Of a DNA stretch of 64,000 bases, positions 37,560-50,249 are shown piece after piece; the stretch's first letter is position 1, and every line of letters begins with the position of its first letter. Source of the stretch: Rhopalosiphum padi (taxonomy: Eukaryota; Arthropoda; Insecta; Hemiptera; Aphididae); assembly GCF_020882245.1 (NCBI RefSeq), contig NC_083597.1, positions 45,548,152 to 45,612,151 of the forward strand, read 5' to 3'. The position numbers and the translations under genes were made by a program. Below the pieces are notes generated by a model that saw only the letters and a list, made by a program, of their open reading frames with translations, did no database searches and had not been told where the DNA came from.

Positions 37560-38060
37560 TATCAGCCGGCGACGAAGTTCCGATGACGTCAGAGAAGAAC
37601 CGTCTGAGGTCGTCGTCGTCGTCTCTGAGTTGGTAATTGCGTACAGAAATTACACGCAAACGCGTATGTACGCGCGATGATCACCGAGAGACACGTTCAA
37701 CAACAAAACACAATATGATTAGTTGTCATTGTCATTTATATAATATATTATTATTATGGATAACTATAATTATTTTATGTTTTTAAATTCCATTATTGCG
37801 AAATGTAATTATTGTTACGGACGAGTAGGGAAGAGTAATAATACACAAGTCACCAGTCGTTTCACCAACAAAAAAAAAAAAAAATACAACCGCTTCACCG
37901 ACGAGTGGTCGTCCGCATACTGTCCGATGCGGCGCCGGCGATGTGTGGCACACAACATTATAATACGCGACATTACCAATTATTGCGCTGTACCTGTAAA
38001 TTGTTATAAATTATAATAATATTTAGAGTCGGCAATATTTCGAATAAAACGACGGCCCGT
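37560..38060. promoter_or_regulatory. CpG-rich block with (GTC)n
   Basis: CpG-dense segments at 37560-37700 and 37890-37990 (GATGCGGCGCCGGCGATG) with a GTCGTCGTCGTCGTC run at 37610-37624. Frames on both strands (73 codons minus, 86 codons plus) are open by composition and contain low-complexity D or K runs. No core promoter motif pair was found. Confidence 0.28.
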
Positions 38061-38339
38061 TCACCGTTCACATATTTTCTTTATATCTTTGTATAATAAT
38101 ATTATACCATTGATTATAAATATTGTATAAATATTGATTGTATATTTTATAATCGACGAAATTATTAAAACGTGGGGCGATTTCTTTGGATAACTATATC
38201 TGCAGAAGTTCTACTGGACCGATTTTCATTTTTTTTCAAACGCATTTACTCAGTGGACAGATGAGCTATCTAACGATAGAAAAGTCCAAAAATCTATCAA
38301 TCAAATAGTTTTCCGCAAATACTTATTAGTTTTCCGTAT

Positions 38340-38720
38340 AGCGATGCGCCTCGATTGCCGTGCGCACACACACACACACTCGTATTTACAACCTCCAACT
38401 ACGATATACGACTACTACTGACTGCAGTTGCAGTACTGCCCTGTCCGTCGTCGTCGTCGTTTTCGTCGATGACGCGCTGCGTTACTGACTGGCGTATACA
38501 TTTGTGCATAATATACACACACACATTCTACCTCTACTGCTGCGTTATCGTATCATTACTATAATGTGTCAATTTCCGACACGAATAGCTTTTTGTCACG
38601 ACAATAAACAAAGCGCAGGGTTACAAACAATCGCGTTGGATAAAATAGGGTTGTGTTGACCCCAACCTGTAGTGTTTAGTCGTGGTCAACTTTAAGTTGT
38701 AGCCACGTCCAGAGTTGGGA
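38340..38720. promoter_or_regulatory. CpG-rich block with (CA)n and (TCG)n
   Basis: Contains (CA)n at 38363-38379 and (TCG)n near 38447-38461, with many CpGs to 38500 and a second patch at 38600-38710. The 69-codon + frame here starts inside the CA repeat and is not credible as a gene. Confidence 0.28.
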
Positions 38721-39049
38721 TCTTTTGAGAAATTAAAAACGCAAATCATACCAAACAACGAAAAAGATACAATAAGAATAGAGGTATATAAAGAAATTCC
38801 ATAATAATAATACAGAAATTCATTGAACTTTTCATTTGCTTGTCAATTCGTTTGTTTTGGGCGAAATATTTGCTGTTTTCCCGTATGAAAATGTCTTGTC
38901 CATAAATGCTATTAAAACTTAAGAAATTAAATTACTTTTCATTTTACGTTTTTCTCAAACACAAATCGCACGTTATTATAATAGTATATACGTTTGTTAC
39001 ATTTATTTATATTTTTAACTATTCAATAATCTTATTTTTTTACTAAACC

Positions 39050-39300
39050 ACAGCAGCGACGGGTAATTCAGATAGTGTTTGATAAAAACGTGGGACAGTA
39101 TTCGGCAAACGCGTGTGATTCGGTACGTCACTGTGGGTCAATATTTCAAACGATGCTGCTGCGGTGTCGCTGCCAAAGCATCTTTTCGATCCTTTGTCCA
39201 CACAGCCCGCAATACCATATGATATCCGTGTTTCTCACCGTACGTACCGGTTAGGTTTATTACATTATTTTCCCTTAATTTATCGGTTACCGACGTGTTA
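39050..39300. promoter_or_regulatory. CpG-containing block with a short minus-strand frame
   Basis: Near-balanced composition. On the minus strand about 36 codons are open ending near 39145 (GYHMVLRAVWTKDRKDALAA), and CG|GTGAGAAA lies at its upstream edge as a possible 5' splice site in the wrong place for that frame. On balance this is regulatory or a broken exon; nothing identifies it. Confidence 0.22.
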
Positions 39301-39619
39301 AATATAGCTATTATTCTATTTAAGTCTATGAATACAATGGTAAATTTTATACCTACCTACCTCTACGTATTTACAGTTTTTAATTATTTTATAAACGTTT
39401 GGCATTCACATATTAATATGTGTTCATTCATACATGCATTTCTCATATAATTTATCATGTTTATTTTCCTATATTATTATATGTAAGAATATAGGATGAA
39501 ATGAAAGTGTTTTCTGAGTTAATAAGCTAGTTATTTTCATATAGTCATATTTTGGACTTTTTGCAAGTAATTTTGTACACAAGCTTACTATGCGGGTATA
39601 TTATATATACCTACCTCAT
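39301..39619. other. A+T-rich stretch without a supported gene
   Basis: No features recognised. Confidence 0.5.
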
Positions 39620-40150
39620 GTTCTCATTCCGACAAAAAGTACTGCATAATAAACTAGTTTACTGTGTTTATTAAAATCATTTATTTTGTTTATATGTATA
39701 TTAAAAGAGCGTGATGGGTGATAAAGTAATCCTTTACTCTTTTGAGGTACACCTCGTTATTATATTGAAGTTTCTTGACTCAATTTGTTGTATATCTGAA
39801 CATGTTTTTATACTAAAATATGAACTTAATAAATTGTAAGTTGTGGCTTCTTTAATATCAAATTTGTTAAAATATTGTACCAATTAATAATATTGGATCT
39901 ACAGTATAAAATGCTTTTGCTAGATTCAAATCAACAATAATTCATTTTTTTAGTTCCAAAAGAATTATAATTATATATATTGCTTGATACTTTTGTGATA
40001 GCTTGTTTTGTGCTTTTACTCAATCTAAAGTCCATAATGATAGATAATTATTTTCAAAATAATTAACTAGTTATATTTTAATCATATTTTCAATGTACTT
40101 ATAGATATATATATATATATACCTGAGAGATTGGGTGGTAAATTTTATTG
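39620..40150 (-). pseudogene. decayed LINE reverse transcriptase domain
   Basis: Read on the minus strand with stops and frame breaks, the conserved blocks of a LINE reverse transcriptase appear in the right order. These are IYHPIS (about 40145-40122, for NYRPIS), then LVNYFENNYLS (for the L..fLe..n.l. region), then VDLNLAKAFYTVDPILL (about 39936-39890, for DLsKAFDTVDHsiLL, which holds a catalytic Asp). These are followed by NLLSSYFS, ITLSPITLF (for GVPQGsvLSPllF, about 39735-39700) and LVYYAVLFVG (for vsYADDTvvl, about 39665-39630). The YADD catalytic pair is lost, so the copy is inactive. A (TA)n run near 40105-40122 interrupts it. The endonuclease and 3' end were not recognised. It may be Jockey- or CR1-like, but the clade cannot be fixed by eye. 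Confidence 0.72.
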
Positions 40151-43100
40151 TTCATCTAGTCTCATTTGTTGTGCATTTTCTTTATAATAATTTCTGCTAT
40201 AGTAGTAGATAATGTTGCTAAATTAAAAATGAGTGATGATGTATTAAGAGAATGAATTTAACCGCACTAATTGTTTTCTCTTTCTGACCAACGTGCAAAT
40301 ATTATAAATTTTCGTTGAGCTTAACCAAACTTGTTTCATTAATTTTAAAATTATATTAAATTGACTTTTTATAAAACTTAAGACTAGGAACATTATTTGT
40401 GGTTGAACATTGGCTTTTTTTACGATATTTTAATTTGTATGCAAGTATAATGTGTGTACAATGTTATAATTGAATAATGTTCAAATCTCATTTAACAACA
40501 TAAATATCGTAAAAGAGGTAATGTACAAGCATAGATAATGTTCTGAACTAAAAGTTTGATGATAGGTAAATGCACTCAACTCCAATACCTAAATATCTAT
40601 ATAAGCAATATAAGTTTGGTTTTGCTGAACAAAAATTAATTAATTAAACTAAATTTATCAAAAAGACGTTTATGGTTTTTTAATTTAATTGTTTAATAAC
40701 TTATTGTGCATAATAGGTACATTCTATGCATAATTTGTATCATATTTTTCATATTATGATTATAGATAAGTATATACGTTTTGTACTTCGTTTGTAAAGT
40801 TATTATTAAATATATTTAATATTTTTTTTTAATACATTATCTGAAGTGTGTAGTTTTTTTTACATTGTTTATTATACATTATTTTGAATTGGGAAATTCA
40901 TTTTAGAACGGTTACTTTGATTTTTAAATTATTTTCTAATTTAATTTAGAATCACTTTTAGATTTATCTATTATGAATGACAGTTATTTTTCCGTTTTTA
41001 TCGTGTTAATTATTGGGTATATATTCCTTTGTATAAAATAATGTTATTTTTGTTTTTAATTTGATTGATATTAAGACATACATAAGCCATGTATTGTAAA
41101 TATTTCAACAAGTGCAAGTTTATTACCAGAGAGGGACAATTGAGATTTAAAAATAAAATGTAACTAGCTAAATTTTTTTAAACACCATCAACGATTTTTT
41201 TCATAGGTCCAATGTTTTTAAATGTATAAATATCTTAAGACAAAAAGTGTTTTTGGAAGTCACTTATAAATAAATTATTTCATTTTAGTTTATTCCAACT
41301 TATTTTCATGTAAAAATCATATTAATTCTCAACACTTAATTTTCATTAAAAATACAAATCTATGTACTTGGTCATTTTACCATTTGGTAAAGTTAAATTA
41401 TTAATTATTCAATAGTCTTGTTCATCTTTAATTATACACATGAATGTGTATATTATTAAAGTATTGAAACGAAAAATCAATCCAAAAATATCTTCAAACC
41501 CATATCCAATTTATGTCAAAAATAAGAGGTGGATCATATTATCCCTTTGAGCCACACTCTTCTATAGCAAGTTGATTGAATATTACAGTATGATTCTACA
41601 GTGCAAAGTAATTTATTTTAAATTTGAATAACGACTTTGAGTATAGGCAGTAGATACGATACGCTAAAGATTGTTATTTTACGCCTATTCCATTTTTGTA
41701 TTTCAATCATGATTGTAATAATTAATAAATATTGATGTTGGAAATAATATAATATTACATTTTTTTTATCGATTAACACGTAGACTCTGTATTAATCAGA
41801 TAAACTACATTTACCTGGAATTTTCGAGAAACGGTTGAATTGGGTACGTAATTGAACTGGTGCGTTACATCTGTGTTGTGATATTGAGTTTGAAAACAAT
41901 GGCCAATGATAAATCATCACATACGAAAAATGTTTCTGAGCGAAGTTTAACACACTAAATCTATTTTATCGACCATAATATTGCTTAGTGTACATTTCTA
42001 TAGTCTATCTTTACGCTAATAGAACCAATTGAAAATATCGTGTAATGACTTATTTCAAGTGTCAATTATATGATATTTTGAACCAATAGGTATTTGAAAC
42101 TATGAAGATACAATTTTAGTATTACATCATCCATAAAAGAATCCATGGAAAGAAAATCCTATAAAACAATAAAATGTCCAGACAGATAAACGTATTTCAA
42201 TACAAGAGGATAAGAAATAGCTTTTGAAAAATGTTTTTTTCCAAATATAAATAAACTTATTTTCATTTTTATTTTATTTTTATAAATTATATTTCACTTT
42301 CGTTTATTTAGGCTAATTTTTTTTTTAATCTGGATTTATGAAACTCGCACCTTAGAACGTAAAAAAAATCAAGTGGTAACGTCGTCATAAAACAAAAGCT
42401 ATCTAATTTTGTTTAGATTTTATAAGCTAAAATAATAAATTTCGTATTCATGTAATATATTTTTAAATTATATAAAAACATTTAACATCATAAATATTAA
42501 AATAGGTGAAATTTTTTTATCGTGATTTTATAAACGTAAATATTTTTGTTTTCAATATTTCTAGTTTAAAAATTATAATATTTATATAATTTTGAATCAT
42601 ATTATTTCCTATTAAACTAGAATTACTTTACAAAATACTGGAATCGTATTACTTGAATGAATGTAACTTATATAAAAACAAAATGTCATTATATACAAAT
42701 ATTGGTAAATATTAAAAATTAGTTTTTCATTATAACCTAATGCATTTAATGGTTTTGTTTATTAGTATAAAACATGTTTACTTATATGCACACTGTATGT
42801 TTTATTAAAACGAACAACTGAATAATTAAACCAATTAAAATTTCAAGTTATCATTTTAATCTTTAAAATTGTATATTGTATCATATAATGAAGTATATAT
42901 GTTTCGTTTATATTAAAAAAAAAAAAAATGGAAATGGAAATGAAAATTACGGCTTAGTTTTTTCATCAATAACAACTTATAATATATTCGTGTCTACATA
43001 CATCACTCTAAATACTATTTATGGTACAATGCATATTTTAAAGGGTTCCAGCTAGTGGTTATATAACTTATAAAAACATTTTAATTATGATAATTAACTA

Positions 43101-44449
43101 TATGCGTGTTAAAACTAAAACACGTAAGAAATAAGATTGATCTATCATTGTATCAAGACATTATTATAATAGTTAGGACATAATATAATAATTATTATGA
43201 TAATATTAATAGTTTAGCATATAGACTAGGTGCATTAATTGTGTTTAATTTTCACAATAATAAGTTGAAATACAATACTAAATAACTTAAATAACTTAAT
43301 AAGTATATACTTTAGCACTCCGCACGGAATAGTTAATTATTCATTTGTGTTTTATTGGTGACTAATAAAGGATTTTTTTAAATTTTACAATATAATCATA
43401 TTATATTAAAGTATTTATTATACATTACTACGTTTGCAGATATATAATAATATATTAAAGTCAATATATTTTTTAATGTTTCAAAATGTACATCTAGATA
43501 AATAATTCAAAAAATAAAATAAAATGTACTAATTTAAATAAGTAAGATATCAAAAATAATAATAATTCCCTACTTAACCGAGTGGAATTCGCCTAAAAAA
43601 TGAGATATCAATAAATGTTACATTGGCTAGTTGATTTAACGATCAGCCAAATAACGCTGAAAGTATCCCATTTTAAGAGCTTAGCTTGAACGTAAAGTAA
43701 ATTCACGAATAATATACATATGTGGACTGATGGTGAATTATTCTTTTTATAACATAGACAATAGTTGTAAAAATAATTAAACAGTTTTGTTTGAAACAAA
43801 ATTATACCTAAAAGCTGTATAATTTATGAAGTTTAAACAATAGGTAAAATATTAATTTACTGAGACATGTAGCATTTAATTATTTCTTTTTTTTTTATCT
43901 TACATTAAATGTAGGCATCTATCTAGTATCTATCTGTAATTTAAAATTATTTAATACTGCAATATAAATCCATAATAATCAAATTATGTATGTTGAAACG
44001 TGCTTTACAGTCTGTTCATTATTTTTCTTGCATAGAGACCAACACTATACCAACGTTCAATAATAACCATAAACTTTTGTGCTGCTAACGAAATTGAAAA
44101 TATTATTAGCATTATTTATTAGTGAATAGTGATTACTGATTATATTGTAAAATAATTGTATTACCCGTGTTAACAAACAACGTTATGTATTCTTGAGCTT
44201 TCAGTATAACGCGATAAAAAAACAAGAATATATTACGTAGAAAAAAAATCGGTAAATCCGAAAATAACATCTAATTTACATAACATTGAACCAAACTAAA
44301 TTAAAATTCTCGACGAATATCACTATAATAATAATACGTATTAATAATAATTATTGTTCGATTAAAATAGAGGAATACCTATACATACACTTATCAACAC
44401 GCACGCGGATTGAACAATATGTGGTATATATTATACTATAATGTGAATG
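40151..44449. other. Long A+T-rich stretch without a supported gene
   Basis: Over 4 kb of A+T-rich DNA. Near 40420-40520 an inverted pair TTTTTACGATATTT / AAATATCGTAAAA flanks about 70 bases and could form a hairpin. The remainder holds poly(A/T) runs (42915-42928, 43889-43897) and no exon, RNA gene or element ends. Confidence 0.55.
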
Positions 44450-44532
44450 AATGTATGTCATCGTTTGAAAAATACCGCGGTAGAACGACAATTCGATTGC
44501 ATTTGTAAAATATGCCATTCTGGAATAGACGT

Positions 44533-44556
44533 TTTATTATTATTATTATTATTATT
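44533..44556. repeat. (ATT)n microsatellite
   Basis: About eight TAT/ATT units, just upstream of a CpG-rich block. Confidence 0.9.
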
Positions 44557-44589
44557 AAATTGAGTACCTATTTATGATTTTTTTTTTTT

Positions 44590-45130
44590 GTCGGCGGTCG
44601 GGTGGAAAAAAAAATAATTTGTGTTACACGCCGCGGTCAGATAACAATACGATCGAATAGGTACGGCCGTGTAATATTTCGGTTAGGACCGGCGAGAGAT
44701 GAAAAACCGAGAGATTTTCTATATTATAGTGGCGCTTAATCGTATGCAAAACTTTCCGATGCACGCGATGACGATTGTACGAATTAATTTTACGGTCGTG
44801 AGAGGAGGTAGATATACGTTCGGCGCGTTTCCCCGACTGATTGAAACAAACTAATTCGAGTCGCGTTTGTTTGTTTTGTCCGTAACGCTGTTATTAAATT
44901 ACATAAGGATCGGCCGAGCTCTTCTGGGACATGGATTCGAACGCGTGCGTTTTCCTTTTCCCGTGTAAAACAACTAGCACGTTTCCGTCTTTTGGCGGTG
45001 GTTCGTTAAAATTAAAATATGACCAAGTGGTTTCGATGTTATTTATTTATTTATTTTTTTTTTTTTTTTACCATACGAGTACAAAATTCCAAACAACCTC
45101 CATAAATTATTCGTTTTCTGGAATATAACT
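44590..45130. promoter_or_regulatory. CpG-rich block, possible promoter/5' exon region
   Basis: CpG-rich from GTCGGCGGTCGGGTGG to about 45010, followed by a T run at 45053-45069. An ATG at 44931 opens a 65-codon frame (MDSNACVFLFPCKTT), but its second half is encoded by A+T-rich DNA with a poly(T) run; only the first 25-30 codons could be exonic. There is no clear core promoter pair. Confidence 0.3.
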
Positions 45131-47544
45131 TTGACTGCGAAACCACACGAAAAACTCGCAAACGGTCTACTAATGGTGAGACCTCGGAACTACATAATAT
45201 ACGCTCAGCATACATATCTAGTACCTACTATAAACTATTTAATCTTATTTTTTTTACACCATCGGTCAAAGCCCCCCCGCTGAACTTATTTTAAGCGCTT
45301 CCGAGCACACGAACGTTATAATATGTAAGTACCTACCTACCTCATTCATTAAACCATAATGCAATATTTTTAAGTGTCGTACAATAATTGTACGCACGTA
45401 GTTTGCGTCAAATTATATTATTTACTCGCAATCGATTGATGTAAAAAATCAATTGGTAACAAATCTAAACATCACGAACAATATTGATAATCCATTTTTT
45501 TTTCACTTTTATACAATAACAATTAACCAAAACTTAATTTTTATGATAGAAATTATTTTAAAGAACAAAATGTTTAATTTTCACTAATAATGCACCAAAT
45601 TAAAATGTTAAAATAATTTAATTAATGGTTATAAAAACGATAATCATTATAATTTTATCTCAATAAAAATCTAAAAAAATATTCAATGTAACTGCAATTT
45701 TTAGTTTTAATAGTATAAATATTAAATTTTGTTTAAAATGAGAATAATAACTGAGGAAATCGTTGTGCTGTATAGTACCTATACGTGTTGAGAGTACCTT
45801 GTCATTGAGTAAATTACTGTAATAAATGTGTTAAAATTACCAAAAAAATATTTTTTAAATTTATAACATTAAACAGGAAAAAAAATGTTTCAAATCGTAA
45901 AAATGAATATAAATCAAAAAATATTCTAACAATTTAAAAAAAATCATTTATAGAAAAAATCAATTAAAAAATAAGTTTAATACATTTATAATATCTTCTA
46001 TGAATTTATATTTCGTGTTTATTTAAATTACTTTTTATTAATTTAATTATTTAAAACAAACTAAAAATTAAAACAATATATAATAGGTACAGTTAAAATT
46101 AAAGCATTTGTATATTTTTGTTATTATTCTTTGAATTGTTGGTACTATTCCACTGCACAATGTATTTTTTTTGATATTTTCAATTTAAATTTATTCGATT
46201 ATCAGCCAAAATATTTTTTTGTATAGAAAAACTGTATTTGACATCTAATTGCCTTTATGATAAAATACAATATTCATAATTTACAGTTAATCATTCAAAA
46301 ATATATTTCGATTACAGTTGAATATTTTATTTCAGAACTTTTTAAATTTTATTCTGGTATAAAAATTGTAAAAAATAATAGTAATTAATAATAGAATATA
46401 CACGATTGTAATGAAAATGACAAAAAGGCATAAAAGGCATTTATAAAGCAAATACGGTAAAAATGCAACAAAAAAATGTGAAATAATGAAAATTAATTTG
46501 TTAATCATACATTATATGAAATACATTTTGTACTTGAAAATCATAATTTTAGAACTTCCAAAATAAAGAATACAATTTGTATTGAAATCCGACAAATCCA
46601 AATCGGTATATTCATAACCTAAGAAATAACATTTTTTTCATACATCAAAATTATTTTATTTCGTTTAAATTCAATAATATTATTATTTATTATGCACTGA
46701 ATCAGTTTGTTCAAAACTAACTAACTAACTAACTTTCACTATTTCAAATGTCTTTATCTAAAAGCTTTAGTTATAAACAATATTTCTAAATCTTTATGTA
46801 GGTGACTATATAATAAATATAATATATATACATAGTATGTTTTTATCTTATTTATACGTTTAATAATTTAATATAGTTAGGTAAGTAATTACTATAATTA
46901 AGTATCATTGTAACAAATGTACAATTACTCTTTAAAAAAGCGAATTTGTTTAAGAACTGTATGTTAATATTTAATACTCATTGCATGTAAATTTACATAA
47001 AACACTAATAAAAAGAAATTTGATAAGCATATATTTCATTAGACATTTTTTTTTATTTTATGCAAGTTTAATTCGTTTGTTAATCCCAGATAATTTAAAA
47101 ACCATAAAATATAATTTAATGTTTAGTTTTCCAGATTTGAACATATTTGATATAAATTTTAAATCGCTCATCGTGCATGATCAAATACTATATTTTATAA
47201 TATTAAAAAATCTTAAAAGTTTATAGTAACGGCTTATAAGTTAATATAATTTTATTAAATACAAACTATAAATCTTCTCTAGGGTATCATAATAATAATT
47301 TAAGTATGTTTTATAATTTTTTATATAGCAGTTAGTTTTTTTATTTGTTGAAATGACATAATAAAATTATATATATTTTTATATTGCTGTTCCTCCGTAA
47401 TGGGTCATTTATTTTTAAATCTTGTAAAATTCACATCGTAAACCAGGAACCTTAAAACTTTTTACTGATTCTTTTAAAATTCTAATGTAACAGAAGTAAC
47501 TGTTATATAACGACACAACATATTTCATGGACGCTTTGACATAT
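45131..47544. other. A+T-rich stretch without a supported gene
   Basis: Contains a small CpG patch at 45260-45330 and an (AACT)n run at 46713-46733, otherwise A+T-rich. The 81-codon frame at 46981-47226 is I/L/F/K-rich and looks like chance. Confidence 0.5.
46713..46733. repeat. (AACT)n microsatellite
   Basis: About five tetranucleotide units read directly from the sequence. Confidence 0.9.
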
Positions 47545-48015
47545 AGCAACTGGTGTTCGTCAATTCCTATCTTGAGCAATCTAAACATTTATGCAATGAA
47601 CTCAAAGGTAAAATTTCAATATCAACTACGAATTTTAACTTATATTCCAACTTCATAGATATTAATTCACTATCTACAGAAATAAAACAATGCAATAAAA
47701 AATGGATCACATATCTTCAAACCGATCGTTCTAGTTAACAGCCTTTAACTCTTTAAGCAACTTTAATTTTAATTTTTATCAATGTATCTCGTATACGTTT
47801 TTATAAAATGTGTTAGCTATACATTACCAGTTACAATTCCAACGTCTGAGAGGACGTTTTCAACACTGAAATGAATAAATACATTTCTGCGAAATGCTAT
47901 AGGAGAAAGCCGATCAGATGATCTACCTATATATTAAATGTTCATAACAATATCAACGTGGACCCAGAAAATGTCCTGAACAATTCACCCTTCAGAAAGA
48001 TAGAGCAATTTTACT
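47545..48015 (+). pseudogene. decayed hAT transposase, C-terminal dimerisation region (type 2)
   Basis: The + strand shows the end of a hAT transposase in order. The 47553-47738 segment includes NSYLEQSKHLCNEL and SLSTEIKQCNKKW, which matches the 'EL..W..KW' region that precedes the hATC domain. Then LPVTIPTSERTFSTLK (47824-47871), the SERsFS core of hATC, is followed by an in-frame TGA at 47872. The frame continues NTFLRNAIGESR and meets TAA at 47935. One frame over, NVHNNINVDPENVLN (47937-47981) gives the family's LNVHrnI-vd motif. At least two stops and one frameshift make it a dead copy. It resembles the P52rIPK/ZMYM1-like hAT proteins common in aphids. The 5' end and terminal repeats were not found. 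Confidence 0.78.
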
Positions 48016-48076
48016 AGCACAAAATAATCAGTAATTACAGCTGTACAAAACATTATTTTATAAATTTAGTATCTAA

Positions 48077-48724
48077 CCCTTTCCAGCCCAGTGATGATTT
48101 TATACATCATGATATTTAGCAATTTTTCTGTTTTTCTGTGATAACCATGGATTGTTGTGAGTTGCATAATTAAATAAAGTAATATTATTACTTATAACTG
48201 GCACCACTGTTATTTAGTGTATGATTTGATTTTTCCCTCGAAAACAATCATTTCTCATCATTCATTGTTCAAAATACACAGCGTCCCAGATTTTGAAACT
48301 TTGGACACATTTTAAGGTAAGTAGTTTTAATAATACATTAGAAAAAACAATAGTTCCGTTTCAATTAGTTGTTTATCTATCAGAAAATATTATAAACATA
48401 TAATTTAGTTTATGTTTACGATTTTTACAAGGTCTTATATCATATGACTCAAAAAATTATCAATAGGCATATATGAATTATATCGTTTTATGTTTATTAT
48501 TACGTAGACGCCCAATGATACTTTTATGCATCATCAATTTTTTTTTTAATGTAATTTGCCTATTTGTAAGGGGCAATGTTGCAAAATATTAGTTTATTGA
48601 TGCCCAATGATTCATTTATACATCATATATTTTAATCATTATCCCTTAATTTAGCTATTAGAAGTAAGGTTCAAGCAAAGAAAAAAATTTTTAGTCAAAC
48701 ATCATAAATTCGGGCTTGAAAGTG
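48077..48724. mobile_element. piggyBac-type MITE with internal hairpin repeats
   Basis: A 648-bp non-autonomous element. The left end is CCCTTTCCAGCCC and the right end, reverse-complemented, is CACTTTCAAGCCC: 13-bp inverted repeats with two mismatches. Both sides carry CTAA (48073-48076 and 48725-48728), a one-base variant of the TTAA target of piggyBac transposons. A subterminal motif GCCCA(A/G)TGAT..TTTTATACATCAT occurs three times in direct orientation (48087, 48510, 48602) and once inverted at the right end (about 48699-48716). Its TGATG/CATCA arms can pair as a small hairpin. There is no transposase frame. The superfamily call rests on the CCC(T/A)-type ends, the tetranucleotide target and the subterminal repeats. 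Confidence 0.68.
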
Positions 48725-48728
48725 CTAA

Positions 48729-49954
48729 TTATATTATTAGAAAAACGATTTGTATTTTTCTATAATTTTTTGTGTAATATTATTTTATTTTGAACATAAA
48801 AAATGTTTGACACCCCTCCCTCCCCCTCTGAAATTGGTTTTCAGATACTAGGTACCTGTATAATAGTGATTTAGTTAATTAATATTTTGAATTTTCTTTT
48901 ATCTTAACAATATTTGTGGACATAACGCGGAAAGGGTGTATTTAATAGATTATTGAACAATGTCTAATTATAAAACGATTCTGTAAAGCCTTTTATAATT
49001 TCTGTTTTAATTAATTTAATATGTTCAAATTATAATAACAAAATATATTTTAACATGAACGTAGAATCAAACATCGAATTTTTTTTAAACTCGAGTACAC
49101 AGACCAGTTTTATATTTTTAATATATTTCTATGTTATAAAAAATAGGTTAATTGTTTTAGTCACTATGTTTGTATACAATATACATTTATTAAAATAATT
49201 ATTTAAGCGTCAACTATAATGTATCAAATTAATCAAATTTTAGGCGAGTAGAAAAAAAATCAATTTTACATTTTAGATGTTTAAAAAAATCAAACACGTT
49301 TTTAGATTAACCAACACATTCTAAGAAATAAGAACATATAATATATACATGATTTGATTTGATCATATATTATACAAAAAAAAGAAAAAGAAAAAGTATT
49401 CAAGTTAGATATAATATATACGTGAGGGTAAAAATATAATTAGTTTTATAATAATATAATTTTATAACTTATTCTCGGTAAATAAATATGAAAATATGTT
49501 TTTATCGGGACATCCTACATTATAATATTACACGTAGAAATCAATATTATTTTTACGAAACTTACAAAGAAAAAATAATAAAACAACTTTAGTATAAACA
49601 TTATAAAATACATAAAATATAATTTAAACTATTAAGAGAATAAAATAATTTATAAAAATCAAAATAACCTTGTGCAGACTATTTGTTATCTATTATCTGT
49701 TTTTTTTTTTTGTTATTTTTATATTTGAAAATGATCGTTATACAAGTTCTTAACTATCGAATATAAATTCTTATTTGTATTCTCATTTTTATGGTTTCAT
49801 TTCATTAGGTGTATTTATTAATTTATGAAATATCAATGATTGAACATTTTTATTGAAATTGTTATTTTAATTTGTATTGCAAATTCTAATTTATATTCTA
49901 ATTGTGTTTTTTATTTGGATAATTGTATGTAAAAAAAAAATAATTTAATGCAAA
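48729..49954. other. A+T-rich stretch without a supported gene
   Basis: A+T-rich DNA with a C-rich patch (48812-48828), an AGGTACCT at 48850 and an AAAAAG-type run near 49378-49397. No features supported. Confidence 0.5.
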
Positions 49955-50060
49955 GGCCCTCATATTGTGGTGGCTTCGGACATCTCCCCTTAAAATCCGA
50001 CCCTGTGAGTACTTACCCGAAACCGGTACAGTAATACCGGAAACCGGTAACATTATGTTT
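49955..50060. repeat. short GC-richer fragment with a duplicated ACCGGTA word
   Basis: An abrupt, sharply bounded patch. It contains GGACATCTCCCCTTAAAATC and then GAAACCGGTACAG and GAAACCGGTAACA, in which the palindromic ACCGGT is duplicated about 20 bases apart. It looks like a fragment of a transposable element end, but no family can be named. Confidence 0.3.
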
Positions 50061-50249
50061 TGACTATTAGTTATGCTAGCTGGATCATGTATTATCTTAG
50101 TATATAATACTATATAATATATAGTACCATATTATTTTTAATATGATGTAAATTATGTATAATGTAGCTTATCACTTTTTAAAACTACGTGAATTTAATT
50201 TATAAAATTTATACGAGTTGTAAGTTGAATACCTTTTTTTCTTTTTCTT

